Shown here piece by piece: positions 53,601 through 63,976 of a DNA stretch of 64,000 nucleotides. Every line of letters begins with the position of its first letter. Position 1 is the stretch's first letter. Location of the stretch: NCBI RefSeq assembly GCF_000524195.1, contig NW_020170403.1, positions 856,346 to 920,345 of the forward strand. The letters run 5' to 3'. The position numbers and the translations under genes are program-made. Source of the DNA: Echinococcus granulosus (taxonomy: Eukaryota > Platyhelminthes > Cestoda > Cyclophyllidea > Taeniidae). The notes below the pieces were generated by a model. That model ran no database searches. It saw only the letters and a program-made list of their open reading frames with translations, and had not been told where the DNA came from.

Positions 53601-56600
53601 AAAAGGATGCTTTCTCGGGTTTTCTCTCCTGCAAAAAATTCTGTATTTTTCATTTCTCGACGCAATGACTCGAGCGCGCAATTGTACAATATCACCAGGG
53701 CATGTGTACACCTGTCAATCAAAAGCAGGTGAGCATATAAAAATGCAAAAAATTAAATGTTTTTAACAGGCATGTTGCCTTCCAGAGGATAAAATATTAT
53801 CATTAGACCTAAGAAGTCTTGAGTCGATTAGGGAGGCAGCCTGCTTTGTGAAAACAATGTTGATGACTGCGAGCACTAACTTATAGAAGCGACGTTAGTT
53901 TTAATGAACTGGTTGAATAGGTGGGTTCTTAAATCATTGGAATGTCATTAGACGTCGGACATGTCATCTCTGTAGACAGTTCATCAGCTCCTCTGCTTAA
54001 TCCAGGCTGGGGCAATCACCACCATTCAACACAGTTGCAAGATGGAGTCTTTCCAAATCCCCACACCAATAAGTAGATAAATGATAAAGTGTGTTGTATT
54101 TCGAGGGATTCTAACGAAGAAGGTATCATACTGGTCACAACGGGATGGAGTCTTAATTTGACAGTGATGATTCAGTCAACACCTTTTCCTTGATGGATCC
54201 TCTACCAGACAATTTCTATTTCACTACTGACATCTGGTTAATGAATTTCTGCAAATTCATCAAATTTTAAGCAAAGACATTGAAAAGCCACTTCAGATGC
54301 AAATCTGTTTGAAGTTTTTGTAGGGGCCAATTCGACTTCGAGGGTGAATTTGACTTCTGCTAAAGTGGTACACAACTTTTCCCTTTCCTTACGAAACACC
54401 ACCTTAGTCAAGTGAGGGGTCTCTAAAACATGAAAGATTTGTGTTTTGAGTCAGATACTAAAATTTTTTAGTGGTACTGTATGCATCATTACTTCCCGGT
54501 GTGTATTCGCTTTACACTGGAGGACCGAAATGCTCACGTGGCTCGCCACACTGACTTCTTGCATTCCAAGCCACTTTTTTATTATGCGCTTTGCAAGGCA
54601 TTGACACCGCGTCAGTCTGTCAATACGGTGCCATTGCTTGCGGCTTCTGCCATCTTTCTCTTACTTCAAGTCCTCATATTTACAAAATGTTGGCTGAACT
54701 TGCTAGAAGTTATATACGACTATTCCAACAGTTCTTGTGCGGCATCTAGTGAAGGTACAGCATACAGTAGCAGAACCCATCGTCCAGAAATGTTGATGGA
54801 TGGTAAATCACCTCCAGGGTGGATACAATGCACTCATCTTGATGATGAGGATTGACGTTGCCAACTGCAGGTCAGTTCGCCTACATCAGCATCAACTAGG
54901 AGCAGGAAAAAGTCGTGGAAGGGGCACACTTTATAGGGACGATGAGCTAAAGATCTGCCAACTGTTATTTTTATAGCTTCCTTTGGTGAGGGGACAATTA
55001 GCTCCTAGGTACTCACGCAACTTGTGCACAAAATGAACAGCACTTAAGGATGTGAAGGAAGGTGTACTCCATTTTTATCCTCCACATTCTTTTGCCTATA
55101 TTTAACCAATTTCAAAGTTTTTGTCACCTTTTTGTGACATCGCCCTTGGCCAATCACATGATCATATGCTAGACAGAACGGACAATTAAGAAGTAGAAGT
55201 GGGTAGCGACGCAGCTGGCATAGATTGGCTGTCTTCTTGTCATTTACGGACAACAAGTGTCGGATAAAGGTGGAATTTGCAGTTTGATTATGCTATTAAG
55301 GAAAAGGATGATATGTTATAAGCCTGGTTATGCCTACAATTTTTTTTGTTGTTCCAATTTTTATTACAAACTTGGCAAAAAAGTACCTGATTTTCCTGTA
55401 AATTTCAAAGTAATCGAGGATAAGATGTGAGGCTTATCAGAATCAACTCGGCAGTTCAACAGAAGCGACATTTTCTATGAAAGAAATGTCAGGATTAATT
55501 AAGACCTATTAAGACCATTAAAACAAAAAATCCCAAATCACCTTCAAAAATTACGATAAATGTTACAACTTATTTACCCATGGCCTCAATTAAATTCTTT
55601 CTTAGTCGTTAATGGCATGGAGATGCATGTTTCTCGCCTCAAAGATGTCGCACAGCATCACTGAGCATCAGATAAGAATTTGACATGCTAGATGTGGCAG
55701 TTGTCTTCACGCAGTGAAAAATACGAGACCGTCTGTTTGTTGTGAAGACTTTGCAAATGGGTTTATTATAGTTACAAATAAAAAATTTTTGTTCACTTAT
55801 GACTCGGCCTGAAAATAGGTGATCTACGAATAGTAACCTCATCTACGAGGCCAAATTTGACCGTGCCTCCTTTATAGGGTATACAGGTATACGCTGTTAG
55901 TAACGTCTGGACAATCAGTCAGTGTCAAGACAAATCAACTGAATTTCATGCCAAACTTGAAGCGGTTCATTGCAAATAAATCCTTATCAATTAAGATTTA
56001 GAGGGAGCACAGAAGAGTATGGTCGATTTTTCATTTAAAATCAGTTTATACGACTGTGGGTCAAGAGGTCAACTGCTTTAATGTCAATTTTGCAGCTTTG
56101 TTCCACTCCAGATCCCATGAGATGGAGAAATGAAATCAGGTGCATTTCTAACTACCAGTGCAGTCTGACTTTTGGTTTTGTGTGCTTTAGGATGACTGCG
56201 ACACGTAGTCGAGCATTAATGACTGATTCTTATGGTAAAAATTCCTAAGGAGTGTCTTTTTTGCTCAACGCATTTACAAATGAGGTATTTTTTTCCGCTA
56301 ATGTGAAAACTGTACACAAATTGGCCCAAACGTTCAGTGCCAACTTTCAATCACTTAAAGGACAGGACCACGGGCTACATTGGAGAGGAATGGCAGCACA
56401 AAAATAACTTCTTGCCAATGGAATGCAAGCACATATCGTGGTATTTTTTTAGGGTCTTTTCCAGGCGGTTGGCGCTATCAATTATTTGTCCGTTCGTACC
56501 TGCGCACGTTGATTGGTGCGAAATTGCCGAGGCAAGGTCACGCTTGGCTATCAGCCAATCAAAGGCCTAAACACTGAATTCAACCAATAAGAAGTCAGTC

Positions 56601-59600
56601 TGATTGTTTTGCCTGCAAATTGTACACCTTAATTTATTTGTTATAATTTGGCATAGAACATGCCATATTTATTGGTAATTCCCCTACTCATTCTAAAACA
56701 CATGAGAAAGAAATAAGCAGCTGTTGTTTTAGTTCGAAATCTGGCCGGCTCCAACCCAAAGCTGCAGAGGCTGAAAATTTCTCGCATTTTTTTGCCTAAA
56801 ACATAAAGTCTGGAGTAGGATAGGCTTTGTAAATGGTGCTGTTTACAGCCCAAACATGTCATTCCTGATTTTCTGGCCATTTTTATGAAGGATCTTTTCT
56901 GGATTTTAAAGCTAGTTTTGAATATGTCATTTAAAATGATTGATACCTTTTACACTGAAACTCAGTCTATCTTAGACTACTAGTTAATTACCGCATGTGT
57001 GCATGAGCACAAAGGCCTTTTAGCTTCCCATTTACAAAGCACTAGGAAGAAATTAGGATGCTTCTACATTAAGCTTAAGAAAAAGTTTTTTGCCCAATCC
57101 TTGCGTAGTAGACCGCTCATGCAACTTACCGACTTTCGAAGAGACCGAGTCTTTGCCTAAAAGTTAACGCTTTTCGTTTAAAATATAACCTCAGCTTCAA
57201 TCAATCACGTGCAGAGAACAGATAGCAAGAAGGTAGGAAAAGAAAGCATGCTTTTGGTGACATTTTTATCTAAGAGGCGTATAAGCGAGGATAGGATGAG
57301 GCGTGAGCTTCGCAATTCCACGCATTCGAGTGAAAAATGGCTTCAGAATTTCTAAAAAGAAAGTTAAATATTTTTATTTTAACAGGAGAGGCTCAATCTA
57401 TTAAAAGAACGTAAAATTGACCTTTTACTATAAAAACTACCTTTATTAAACCTGACAATGCATAGACAAAAGAGGGTTTATACTTCATGAACCGCTTAAA
57501 ATGTTGGAAAAAATTTCTTCGCTCTAAATGCGTTTAAAGTATATAAAGTATCGACACAACACGGGGAGAACTCACGATAGTGGACGGTTGCAAACTGCAC
57601 ACCGAAAGCAGGATTCATGAAATACTTTTCCCAGGAGTTCAATGCGATCCGAGAATCTCACTAATTGTCCACATTTGCAGCACTTTTCTTGTACCTTAGG
57701 TAGGAAAAATACAAACGGAGTGAGAAACACCTCTAAAGTTGGACTAGCCAGTCATTTTTCAGCTTTCTCTAAAACCCCAAGCCATATGGTGAATAATAGG
57801 TCCATTTTATTACATTACTTCCGAAACAAATGTTTTCGATTGTAGTTCCACATGCCGATAGCCCTCAGCCCTTCTGTACGTCGGTAGTACATATTCTGCG
57901 CTGGTATCATAGCTTCGTTTGACTTCAGGGAGGTCTCAGGGCGCTACACTGATGGCAGCGGCGAGCGAACCCGATCTTATCCGGACAACTACTCCGGTTT
58001 CCAATTTTGAATGCCAAACCTCAACGCAACGGAAAAAGGGCATGTACAACGTGTGGGAGAATCTGTGATGACCCCTAACATAAGGACTGAAAGTGGCGTC
58101 TACCTCCTGCGTCTACTCCGGTCCCATGTTCCTCAAAAATGTTAATTGCAAATGAAGAGCCACTAGTAGTGAGCCACCGGGAAAGTTTGTTACGGAGCTG
58201 TCTACGGTATAAGCATGAAGATGTCAATTAAGTGATCACTCGGTACCCCCACCTCCTCCATCTCTCTGATGGATGGATAGAGCCCGGATAGATAGATACG
58301 GATGGATAGCACCAAAGTGAGAACACAGTGGTAGGGAGGAGCAAGCGTGAAACCTTATTTCCACAAAACTGTTTCATACACCGTCCATTATTAAATGACT
58401 GCTTTTAGGCTAGTTTTCCGATGACCAGTGATGAGCAGCACATTTTTCTTTCCCCTAATGCTGTTTCGAAACAGAGCAGAGGTCCGGATTTGGCAGAACT
58501 GCCAGGAGAGATCAGTGACGCTGCAATCAACTATCTTCTCAGCCCCACTTAAATTCAATGACTGGCAAGGCTGGTTTGTGGGCGATTCCCTTACAGCATG
58601 GGCCGCGCCGTGATGGCAAACCTAAGGGGTCGACTAAGGGGAGCCGAAGGGGACGAAACTCAAAAGGAGAGGGGCACTGTGTACTCCTTTGATCATTTGC
58701 TTAACACTTCAGTTTAGTTACGAAGGCGCGTAAGACTCAGTCTTTGCAATTCCACTAGAAGGCAGAGCCTCCCGTCCATACCAATAGTGCTCAGCCCTTC
58801 TGCACGTCGGAAATGCATTTTTAACCCTAGTATTATTCTTTCAATTTAGGGAATGAATCAAGGAGATACAAAACACTGCAATCAATTGTTCAAACCTCAC
58901 CAATGGTTATCTAACCTAAGAAATTTTCTCTCGTAAAACAAAGGGTCGAAAAGGCATTACAAATCTAATTTTGGGCCACTGTACCCGTTTTTATGGCATT
59001 TCTGCGCATCATCTGCACAATATCTGTGGGCGAAGCCAATTACAAACACCTGTGCGAGTCCGCCGTTTTAACCCACCCGCCCACGACCGCACATGCACGT
59101 GTATCACTGATCGATAAATTGCCTGCTTGTGATTGGTCACTGCGCTCGCTATTGTCTATCCCGCTTTTAAGTTGGCGTAAGCGAATAAATCAGTTTTTAT
59201 CGACAAATACCTACCGGTGGGAACGGAGTGACGAAAGATGCCCATGCTGGTTTCAAAATAACTACTGAAGTGGGACTCTCTCCACTGATTAGACGACAAG
59301 ACTCAGATTTCATTGGTTTGACAGGTGTACCTAGGATAAGAAGTAATAGCATGCACTTCATGCAGCAGAAAAGCAATCAGTTCCATGCAATTTATTCTAA
59401 ATAAAGGCATTCAGGTGGATCTTCTGCTTCTACTTTGTCATTCAACAGGCCATCTGTGACCGCAATTACATGCGAACATTAGCATCGACCCGCCTACATC
59501 CCTTTGCCATGATTAAATCATTTGTGGTCAGCAAAAAGTCAAGATCAAGCAGAGGAGGATAGATTAGTAAAGGGTTAGGGGTAGTCAAATCACTCCTACC

Positions 59601-62600
59601 TGAAGATACAGCAGTTGACTTGGTTTTCTAAAAAGTGAAAACAGAAAGGGCTTAGTGAAAGTTCTATGGCTGCGACAATTGACAGGGTGACAACAGCCAA
59701 GCAAACAAACATTGAATTTACTTTATTTAGAAGGTAACTAAACTCTCGTCGTCGTGGAGACTAGAAGATTGAAATAAGAGATCTACTTTAGGCATAATTA
59801 ATAATAAGTGCACGACAAGTTGACAACGAGAAGAATTACATGACTTAGAAGGGCGATACGTGGCCGTCGTATAAGCTGAAATAGCGAGAAGTCAAAAAGG
59901 TATATCCCCTATAAAGGCATCTATCAATTTACGGTAAAAATCATGCAAAATTTGGAATGTTTTATAATAGCCAAAGTTATTCCTCTCCTCGCCGTCTGAT
60001 TGGATAATTATGCGAAGATTAGTGTGATTCCATTGGTCGAGGAGGCAGTCCGATCGAGGCCTTTGATTAAATGAGTGTAATGCATTGTGGAACAATGTCT
60101 TCTAAAATCGCTGACGAAATTGGATAAAAAAACTACCAGAAATGTGCACAAAGCAGTTATTTTGATAAGCACCCCCCATCCCTAAGAATATGATCTGAGA
60201 TGGTTGATATTCAAACATTCTTGAAATATTTAGAACGATCGAGTGAAGCCAAAATGTTTAAGGGTTTTCCTTACAAGATCTAAATCTATCACTTGAGAGT
60301 TGAGTGCCATTCGAAACAAACCAACCACCTGTTTATCCTACTTCATGTTTGATAGAATATCGAGTAGGTAAGTTGGACATTTTCATCTAAAAAAGCTAGT
60401 GCATGTAAAAGTATGTGCATTGGGAGAGACGGTTGTCAGATGAGTCACCAGTTTTTGACCACCCGCCGGAATGCGACGCCTTGTGCACAGTGGAACACAT
60501 TATTACTTTTTGTCCTTAATGGGAACGCGAAACGCCACCTCCACCGATGACTAGGCAGGGCAACGACTGTGAGTGGAAGTATGGCTTGTTTACCGGCATT
60601 GAAAAGCACTTCTAGAAAAAGGCACCCGCCCGTGTACTGTCCAAAATCAATTACGGTCTTGTCATGATTCCAACACCAAGTTAAATAAAGAAACCACTTG
60701 TGGAAAGTGAGCCCCGCGATTTATTGGCTTCTTTGCCTATTGGCTAGACAGTTTCACAGGAAAGTAACCAAATTTGAGTGAAAAAAAAAACTGATATTGT
60801 TTTACCAATTCTTGACCAGAAAGTACAAATAGCCACTTTAAAGTGCGTAAATAAACAGGTAGAAAATCACATAAGAAAAGTACTACTAGCAATGTTTATG
60901 CCCAAACTACCGTGGCTCTGAACCCTGCAACATAGTGTTGACTTGGTTTTACGCAAGAGCACTTTAAGCATTGCCCTTTTAAAACAGCTTTCATCCGTAT
61001 ACTCAGGGTCTTAATTAAAAAAACCATATTAACGATGGTCAGGGAGGAAACCAAAATCCAAAAGAAAGTCTTACAGGGGGAAGAGAGCCTCGCCTATAAA
61101 TGTGCTGGTTTGAGTTATCGACATGGAAATTCGGTGTTCTAGAAGGCTCTGAGAGGGTTCGAGCCCTCATAACCTGTCTCGTCTCAGGCAGTCGATAAGC
61201 CAACCTGGCAACAGCAACCTGCGGCCTATTCTCCTCTCCGATTTGTGAATGCACCACACCAGCTGGATAAAAAGGTTTTTTGTGAAGCGCTATTGGTTGG
61301 GGAGATTTCAACGATCTGCGAGGCTTAATCGAATCATTTTTGCCAAAATAGGAAGTTGAAAGGGTTACAACTTCGGGAAGACCCCTGTAAAGGCTTTCTC
61401 TCGACGGTCTTTCTCTTTGCGCCTCCTTCCATTCCCACGATTGAGTGCGCTCTATCTGTGGAAGCCTGTGGATCTCAGGTTGTGGAACGACTCGGCGTCT
61501 ATGACTTTGGATGAAGGGTTGAGGATTCAAATCAATGTCACGTGGTCGTGGCTTATTTGCACCAGTTATCTTTGACCGTATCTTTTCATTCCCCATATTG
61601 AAAATAAATGCTATAACAGCTCCTACTTGCATGAGCTCCAGTGACGCACTGGCCAATGGCGGTGTCGGAATGGTGCGTGTGGCCTTGAGCGCCTCTGTGC
61701 TGCAAATAGCTGCATGGTAGGCTAATCAGATAATCAGGGGGAAATCTCTCTCTCGTCGAGATCTTTAATCTTTGGAGAAATAAACAACGATATTTTTAGT
61801 AAGCTTAGTTGTTATGGCTCTCTGAGCATTACTGAGTAAGATTGAGGAGTCTCTACGGAGTTTGTTTGTGCGGGGGACACAATATAAGTAGTGACTGGAA
61901 ATCTGGAAGACTTCAGCTATCTCAAAGTTCACGAAGTGTTCAAAATCTACTCACACCAACTCTGATTAAAATAAAATACGAATAGTTAGTTTGAAGGTCA
62001 TCCATATGATCTTTAAGATTAACTCAGTGCCAAATATTTTAAGGAATTTTAAAATGGTCTATAGGTTTTAGGTATCAAAAACACAATTTGATGTAAATTC
62101 CGGTTGGGAGTAGGCGTCAAACAGGACATGCAATATTAACGGCACACGCAGCGGCTGGACAGATGGATCATGCTGAATGCGAGAAATGCTCGAATGTGGG
62201 GGAGGGAAGATACTAACGATGAGTCTATGATAGGCGGCAATTGACAAAGAAGAAACTGTTTTGACAAGTTAAAATGACAAATGACTGTTTTAAACCCATT
62301 GCCAAGTCAAAACATGCATAAATGAAGTGCAATACACAAATATTGTTAGAAAGAATGTAAAACACACATTTTTTTTTCATTTGGAACAAATCAAAAGTGC
62401 AGATGCATGTCTGACACCACCCACAGAATAATCAGCAAGTCAGGTGGCACTCCCCTGACCGACCAAGATTCACCCAACATAAACAAGTCGACTTCCTCTT
62501 TTTAATAGGAAGAAATGGCATTTTATGTTTCAGAAAGTAAAGGAGGGCTTCGTCACCATTTAGGATATAAATGGGGAATGAGACAACACAAACTCAAAGG

Positions 62601-63976
62601 CGTGATGGTCACAAACGCAGTGGGATAAGTAAGGCGCAATAACAGGTCTTACCAGCGGTTCATTTCTCCTGTTCATTGCAGTCTTAATCTGCAAATGTAT
62701 TCACGATGTTATTAAATTATTTAACCAACAATTCCTCCCTTCTTGAACTAAGAAATGCTAATTTTGTGGAGGTGATCCAAGCAGAAAGAGATACGTAATT
62801 ATATAAAAAATCCCAAGCGTTATTTAATACCTTCAGTTTTATCAAATGAGAGAGACCCACTTCTAAAATGATTTATCAACAATTTCATGTTGCAATTCTC
62901 CTAATTTAAAGCTTCTGAAGCGCCCTTGAAAGGGTCATCGGTAAGTTGGTCAAGGACATCTTGTCAATCTGGCTAGGTGAAAATGCTCTTAGCAAAAAAA
63001 TTTCCCCCACTTTTTGGACAGTGATAATTAACTATACAGTTATTAAAATGTTTATATCAAACTGACAATGAGCACCAACTACGTGTTAGTCAAATCCCTC
63101 CCAAACAAATTGTAAGTACCAATTTTAGTTAGAACTGGAGTTACTAAAGAGATTTAGTATTTACTTTACCGTAAAAACAACTACATGGGCTTTTCAGTCT
63201 ACGCATGTTGCGGGTATGCCCATGGACTCCAAGCCCTCTTCTGGGCCAGTAATAATTCAGTCACCCATTCTGGTGGGATTTTAGAAGGACTTAAGTTGCT
63301 ATATTGCTCTCGACGTATTTTGCTTTCATAATTTGGTCTCATAAATGTCATTTGAGATTGATAGAACTTTGACCCTATAAAACACCTATGGTTTTAAATT
63401 ATAAAATACCCTGCTAATTAAAAGTGGAGAAAAATAACCGGAAAGTACTTAAACTAGTTGGTAGACGGCAGAATAAAGTCTATAAGTCAAATCCATAATT
63501 TTTTGGATTATTCGACTCAAGAAATGGTAAAGAACTTAGTAAATGGCGCATCTTGTTTGTTTTAATAGATCGGCCATAATTTTTCTTCATTTAGAAGAAA
63601 ACCCCTAATTTCTAATATATTAAAGCGGAATCTTTGAAATAATATGCAAATTGAATCCATCACAATAGTGGATGCAAGTTTTTAGTACAAGGAGTTCATT
63701 CCAGAACTCTGGTATATTTTGAAATTAGAGAAATATTAGTCAGCCCTTGGTAATGTTATTGTGTTAATTAGCGAGCAAGAATGAAGAGGTTGTGGTGTTT
63801 AGGGCAAGATATTAATGTAACTTACGCTGCTGATAGTAGTACCTCCCGATTTTCCCGTTTCTGGCATCCCCTTTTAACGTCTCTAACACTCCACTGCTTG
63901 GACCAGGTTCTGCACTATTCGACACTGCGTGCCTGCGTGCCCACGCGTTTGCCAGTTTTTGTGCGACGGCCGACGA
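41527..63976 (-). CDS. LIM-domain protein with tandem GV(F/Y/L)E modules, possibly EPLIN/LIMA1-like, 5' partial
   Basis: Recognised exons, in transcript order: 63976-63826, 61721-61075, 57694-57576 (LIM), 51979-51480, 50447-50289, 48541-48371, 45791-45606, 44941-44759, 44523-44326, 41661-41527 (TAA). Most later exons encode one module with G-V-[FYL]-E-[NS]-x-P near the start, a D-[VI]-[VI]-x-[SA] or acidic segment, and a basic helix with SAK-x-R-F near the end. Such ENEP-type motifs plus a single LIM domain recall EPLIN-like actin-binding proteins; Xin repeats (FETQP) were also considered. Function is therefore inferred, and actin association is the most likely role. The gene starts right of the window. 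One or more exons between 57,576 and 51,979 must exist to bridge phase 2 to phase 1. Introns are 0.2-6 kb, much longer than in the SMYD gene. Confidence 0.75.
41662..44149 (-). other. LIM gene last intron, nothing recognised
   Basis: No further GV(F/Y)E module and no repeat recognised in this AT-rich 2.5 kb. Confidence 0.5.
44150..44265 (+). mobile_element. Possible terminal-repeat fragment
   Basis: The stretch TGCTGCTAGTCCCCCAGTCC followed by TTCTGTACGTTGATGC resembles the middle of the TRIM-like terminal repeat. The flanks align poorly. It is in the last intron of the LIM gene. Confidence 0.3.
44326..44523 (-). CDS. LIM gene exon: TVFESQP module
   Basis: Phase 0/0, 66 codons: KIVLVEGAVGPTVFESQPTN, then an acidic stretch (ADQDEDEQLVGAF) and ASNAKQRFLERQKEAEEAGK, ending ATPGM. 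The donor ATG|GTGAGT and acceptor CCCTGTAG| are good. The downstream intron to the last exon is 2.7 kb and contains a possible terminal-repeat fragment. Confidence 0.9.
44759..44941 (-). CDS. LIM gene exon: GGVYENEP module (second copy)
   Basis: Phase 0/0, 61 codons: TIELRGEGGVYENEPRQRDD, VIRSGDVDDTPTPGDVKW, ASAAKERFMKDAEERA and KAVKRNE. This is the clearest full module: hydrophobic strand, GVYENEP, D-V-I-R-S-G, acidic/proline spacer, and SAAKERF helix. The GDVKW piece recalls Xin repeats, but the FETQP part is not beside it. Confidence 0.9.
45606..45791 (-). CDS. LIM gene exon: SIYESTP module
   Basis: Phase 0/0, 62 codons: AELQELASRERNSIYESTPA, then RPEDVVTADSGVDDYLN, LSGAKSIREKFQDPSKL and KKT. 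The frame stays open past the donor (ACA|GTGAGT) for about 26 more codons to a TAA, but this extension lacks the module pattern and is taken as intron. If the donor were not used, the protein would end early, giving a shorter isoform. Confidence 0.85.
45792..48370 (-). other. LIM gene intron between the ENEP and YESTP modules
   Basis: No further module found. A minus-strand frame around 46,740-46,900 has a cysteine/histidine pattern slightly like a reverse-transcriptase tail, too weak to call. Confidence 0.45.
48371..48541 (-). CDS. LIM gene exon: GGVYENEP module
   Basis: Phase 0/0, 57 codons. It begins SQGGVYENEPDSLLDIARSE and ends with AAERKNAFLKKATEESKV and KRLDPK. The GGVYENEP core is identical to that of the exon at 44,759-44,941. 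The donor AAG|GTTGGC is weaker than the others. This exon falls below the size where open frames alone would reveal it. Confidence 0.88.
48542..51479 (-). other. LIM gene introns around exon 50,289-50,447
   Basis: Apart from the 53-codon exon I see no other module, RNA gene or recognisable repeat. Confidence 0.45.
50289..50447 (-). CDS. LIM gene exon: charged helical module without GVxE motif
   Basis: Phase 0/0, 53 codons (VEEENGEKKPVESEELRQVA, then TEATRSAKARWKDIES, GKVETKIEKTKIDLGNS). It keeps the SAK-x-R-W basic helix of the repeat, but the GV(F/Y)E half is absent or has moved into neighbouring exons. The acceptor TTTTCACTGCAG| and donor AGC|GTGAGT are good. Confidence 0.85.
51480..51979 (-). 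CDS. LIM gene exon: long linker and GVLESQP module
   Basis: Phase 1 in, phase 0 out, 166 codons. It begins NTVDDDKKKAPKESEALKAA and contains SDIRNRFERGENFQEA and VGSMKDKFMQEAARAV (SAK-x-R-F-like repeats). It then has GVAVGVLESQPTARPEGV, DYIGIGKKTKDMRERFKRL and ends TGGV. Two incomplete modules precede a full one, so this exon looks like fused module exons. The donor is GTG|GTGAGT. Confidence 0.88.
51980..57575 (-). other. LIM gene 5.6-kb interval that must hold at least one missing exon
   Basis: Phase demands an exon (or set) entering in phase 2 and leaving in phase 1. Two micro-exon candidates with good splice sites are at 57,130-57,156 and 55,017-55,042, but neither encodes the second LIM zinc finger. 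No Y-C-x2-H-F pattern was found by eye. Confidence 0.5.
57576..57694 (-). CDS. LIM domain exon: first zinc finger only
   Basis: Phase 0 in, phase 2 out. Translation begins VQEKCCKCGQLVRF and continues to FHESCFRCAVCNRPLS. Spacing is C-x2-C-x17-H-x2-C-x2-C-x2-C, the exact first half of a LIM domain. It closely resembles the EPLIN/LIMA1 and MICAL-like type (FHxxCFRC..CNxxLS). The acceptor TTTTTCCTACCTAAG| and donor ATC|GTGAGT are strong. Because the exon is short it is easily missed. The second zinc finger, normally ending Y-C-x2-H-F, was not located downstream. Confidence 0.85.
57841..58870 (+). mobile_element. TRIM-like element, copy C
   Basis: The upstream repeat (57,841-57,948) contains CTCAGCCCTTCTGTACGTCG and ends GGTCTCAGGGCGCTACA. 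The downstream repeat (about 58,741-58,870) contains CTCAGCCCTTCTGCACGTCG and ends in GATACA. The post-repeat segment is TGATGGCAGCGGCGAGCGAA. It lies inside an intron of the LIM gene, antisense to it, so the insertion does not interrupt coding sequence. No reading frame of note. Confidence 0.75.
58871..61074 (-). other. LIM gene intron upstream of the LIM exon
   Basis: Contains the reverse-transcriptase relic near 60.5 kb. No other exon recognised. Confidence 0.5.
60442..60615 (+). pseudogene. Decayed reverse-transcriptase tail (non-LTR retroelement relic)
   Basis: One frame reads PPECDALCTVEHIITFCP, a stop (60,517-60,519), then WERE and EWKYGLFTGIEKHF before a second stop. C-x3-C, T-V-E-H-I-I and F-C-P-x-W-E-R resemble the zinc-knuckle segment at the C-terminus of LINE reverse transcriptases. 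No RT catalytic core is seen upstream. It lies in an intron of the LIM gene, on the opposite strand. Confidence 0.45.
61075..61721 (-). CDS. LIM gene exon: 215-codon Pro/Arg/Ser-rich segment
   Basis: An open frame of about 230 codons, longer than expected by chance here. The acceptor TTTCCCCCTGATTATCTGATTAG| and donor CCT|GTAAGA are both good. Entering in phase 1 and leaving in phase 0, it fits between the 63.8-kb exon and the LIM exon. Composition is basic and proline-rich, with SEPSRTP, RRGSLPP and RRSLKSPQP patches that look like disordered, phosphorylatable linker. An internal ATG at 61,596-61,594 (MGNEKIRSK) could be an alternative start. No domain is recognised. Confidence 0.6.
61722..63825 (-). 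other. LIM gene intron with one orphan exon-like segment
   Basis: AT-rich. A 36-nt segment at 62,653-62,688 has good splice sites (TTTGCAG| and CTG|GTAAGA). It is open only in phase 0, which does not match the phase-1 junction of its neighbours. Confidence 0.4.
63826..63976 (-). CDS. LIM gene exon with divergent GVLE module (first visible exon)
   Basis: Phase 0 in, phase 1 out. The only frame without a stop reads SSAVAQKLANAWARRHAVSN, then SAEPGPSSGVLETLKGD and KIGRYYYQQ. The helix-like AQKLANAWARR followed by SSGVLET matches the basic-helix plus GV(L/F)E pattern of the downstream exons. The donor C|GTAAGT is strong. The acceptor (AACCTCAG|) has a weak pyrimidine tract and lies 24 nt from the window edge. 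Confidence 0.65.

Noticed and set aside
53507..53722. Minus-strand frame with TFETQP, like a Xin repeat core
   Set aside because: A single six-residue match in a cysteine-rich, otherwise unrelated frame, without a splice pair in the needed phase.
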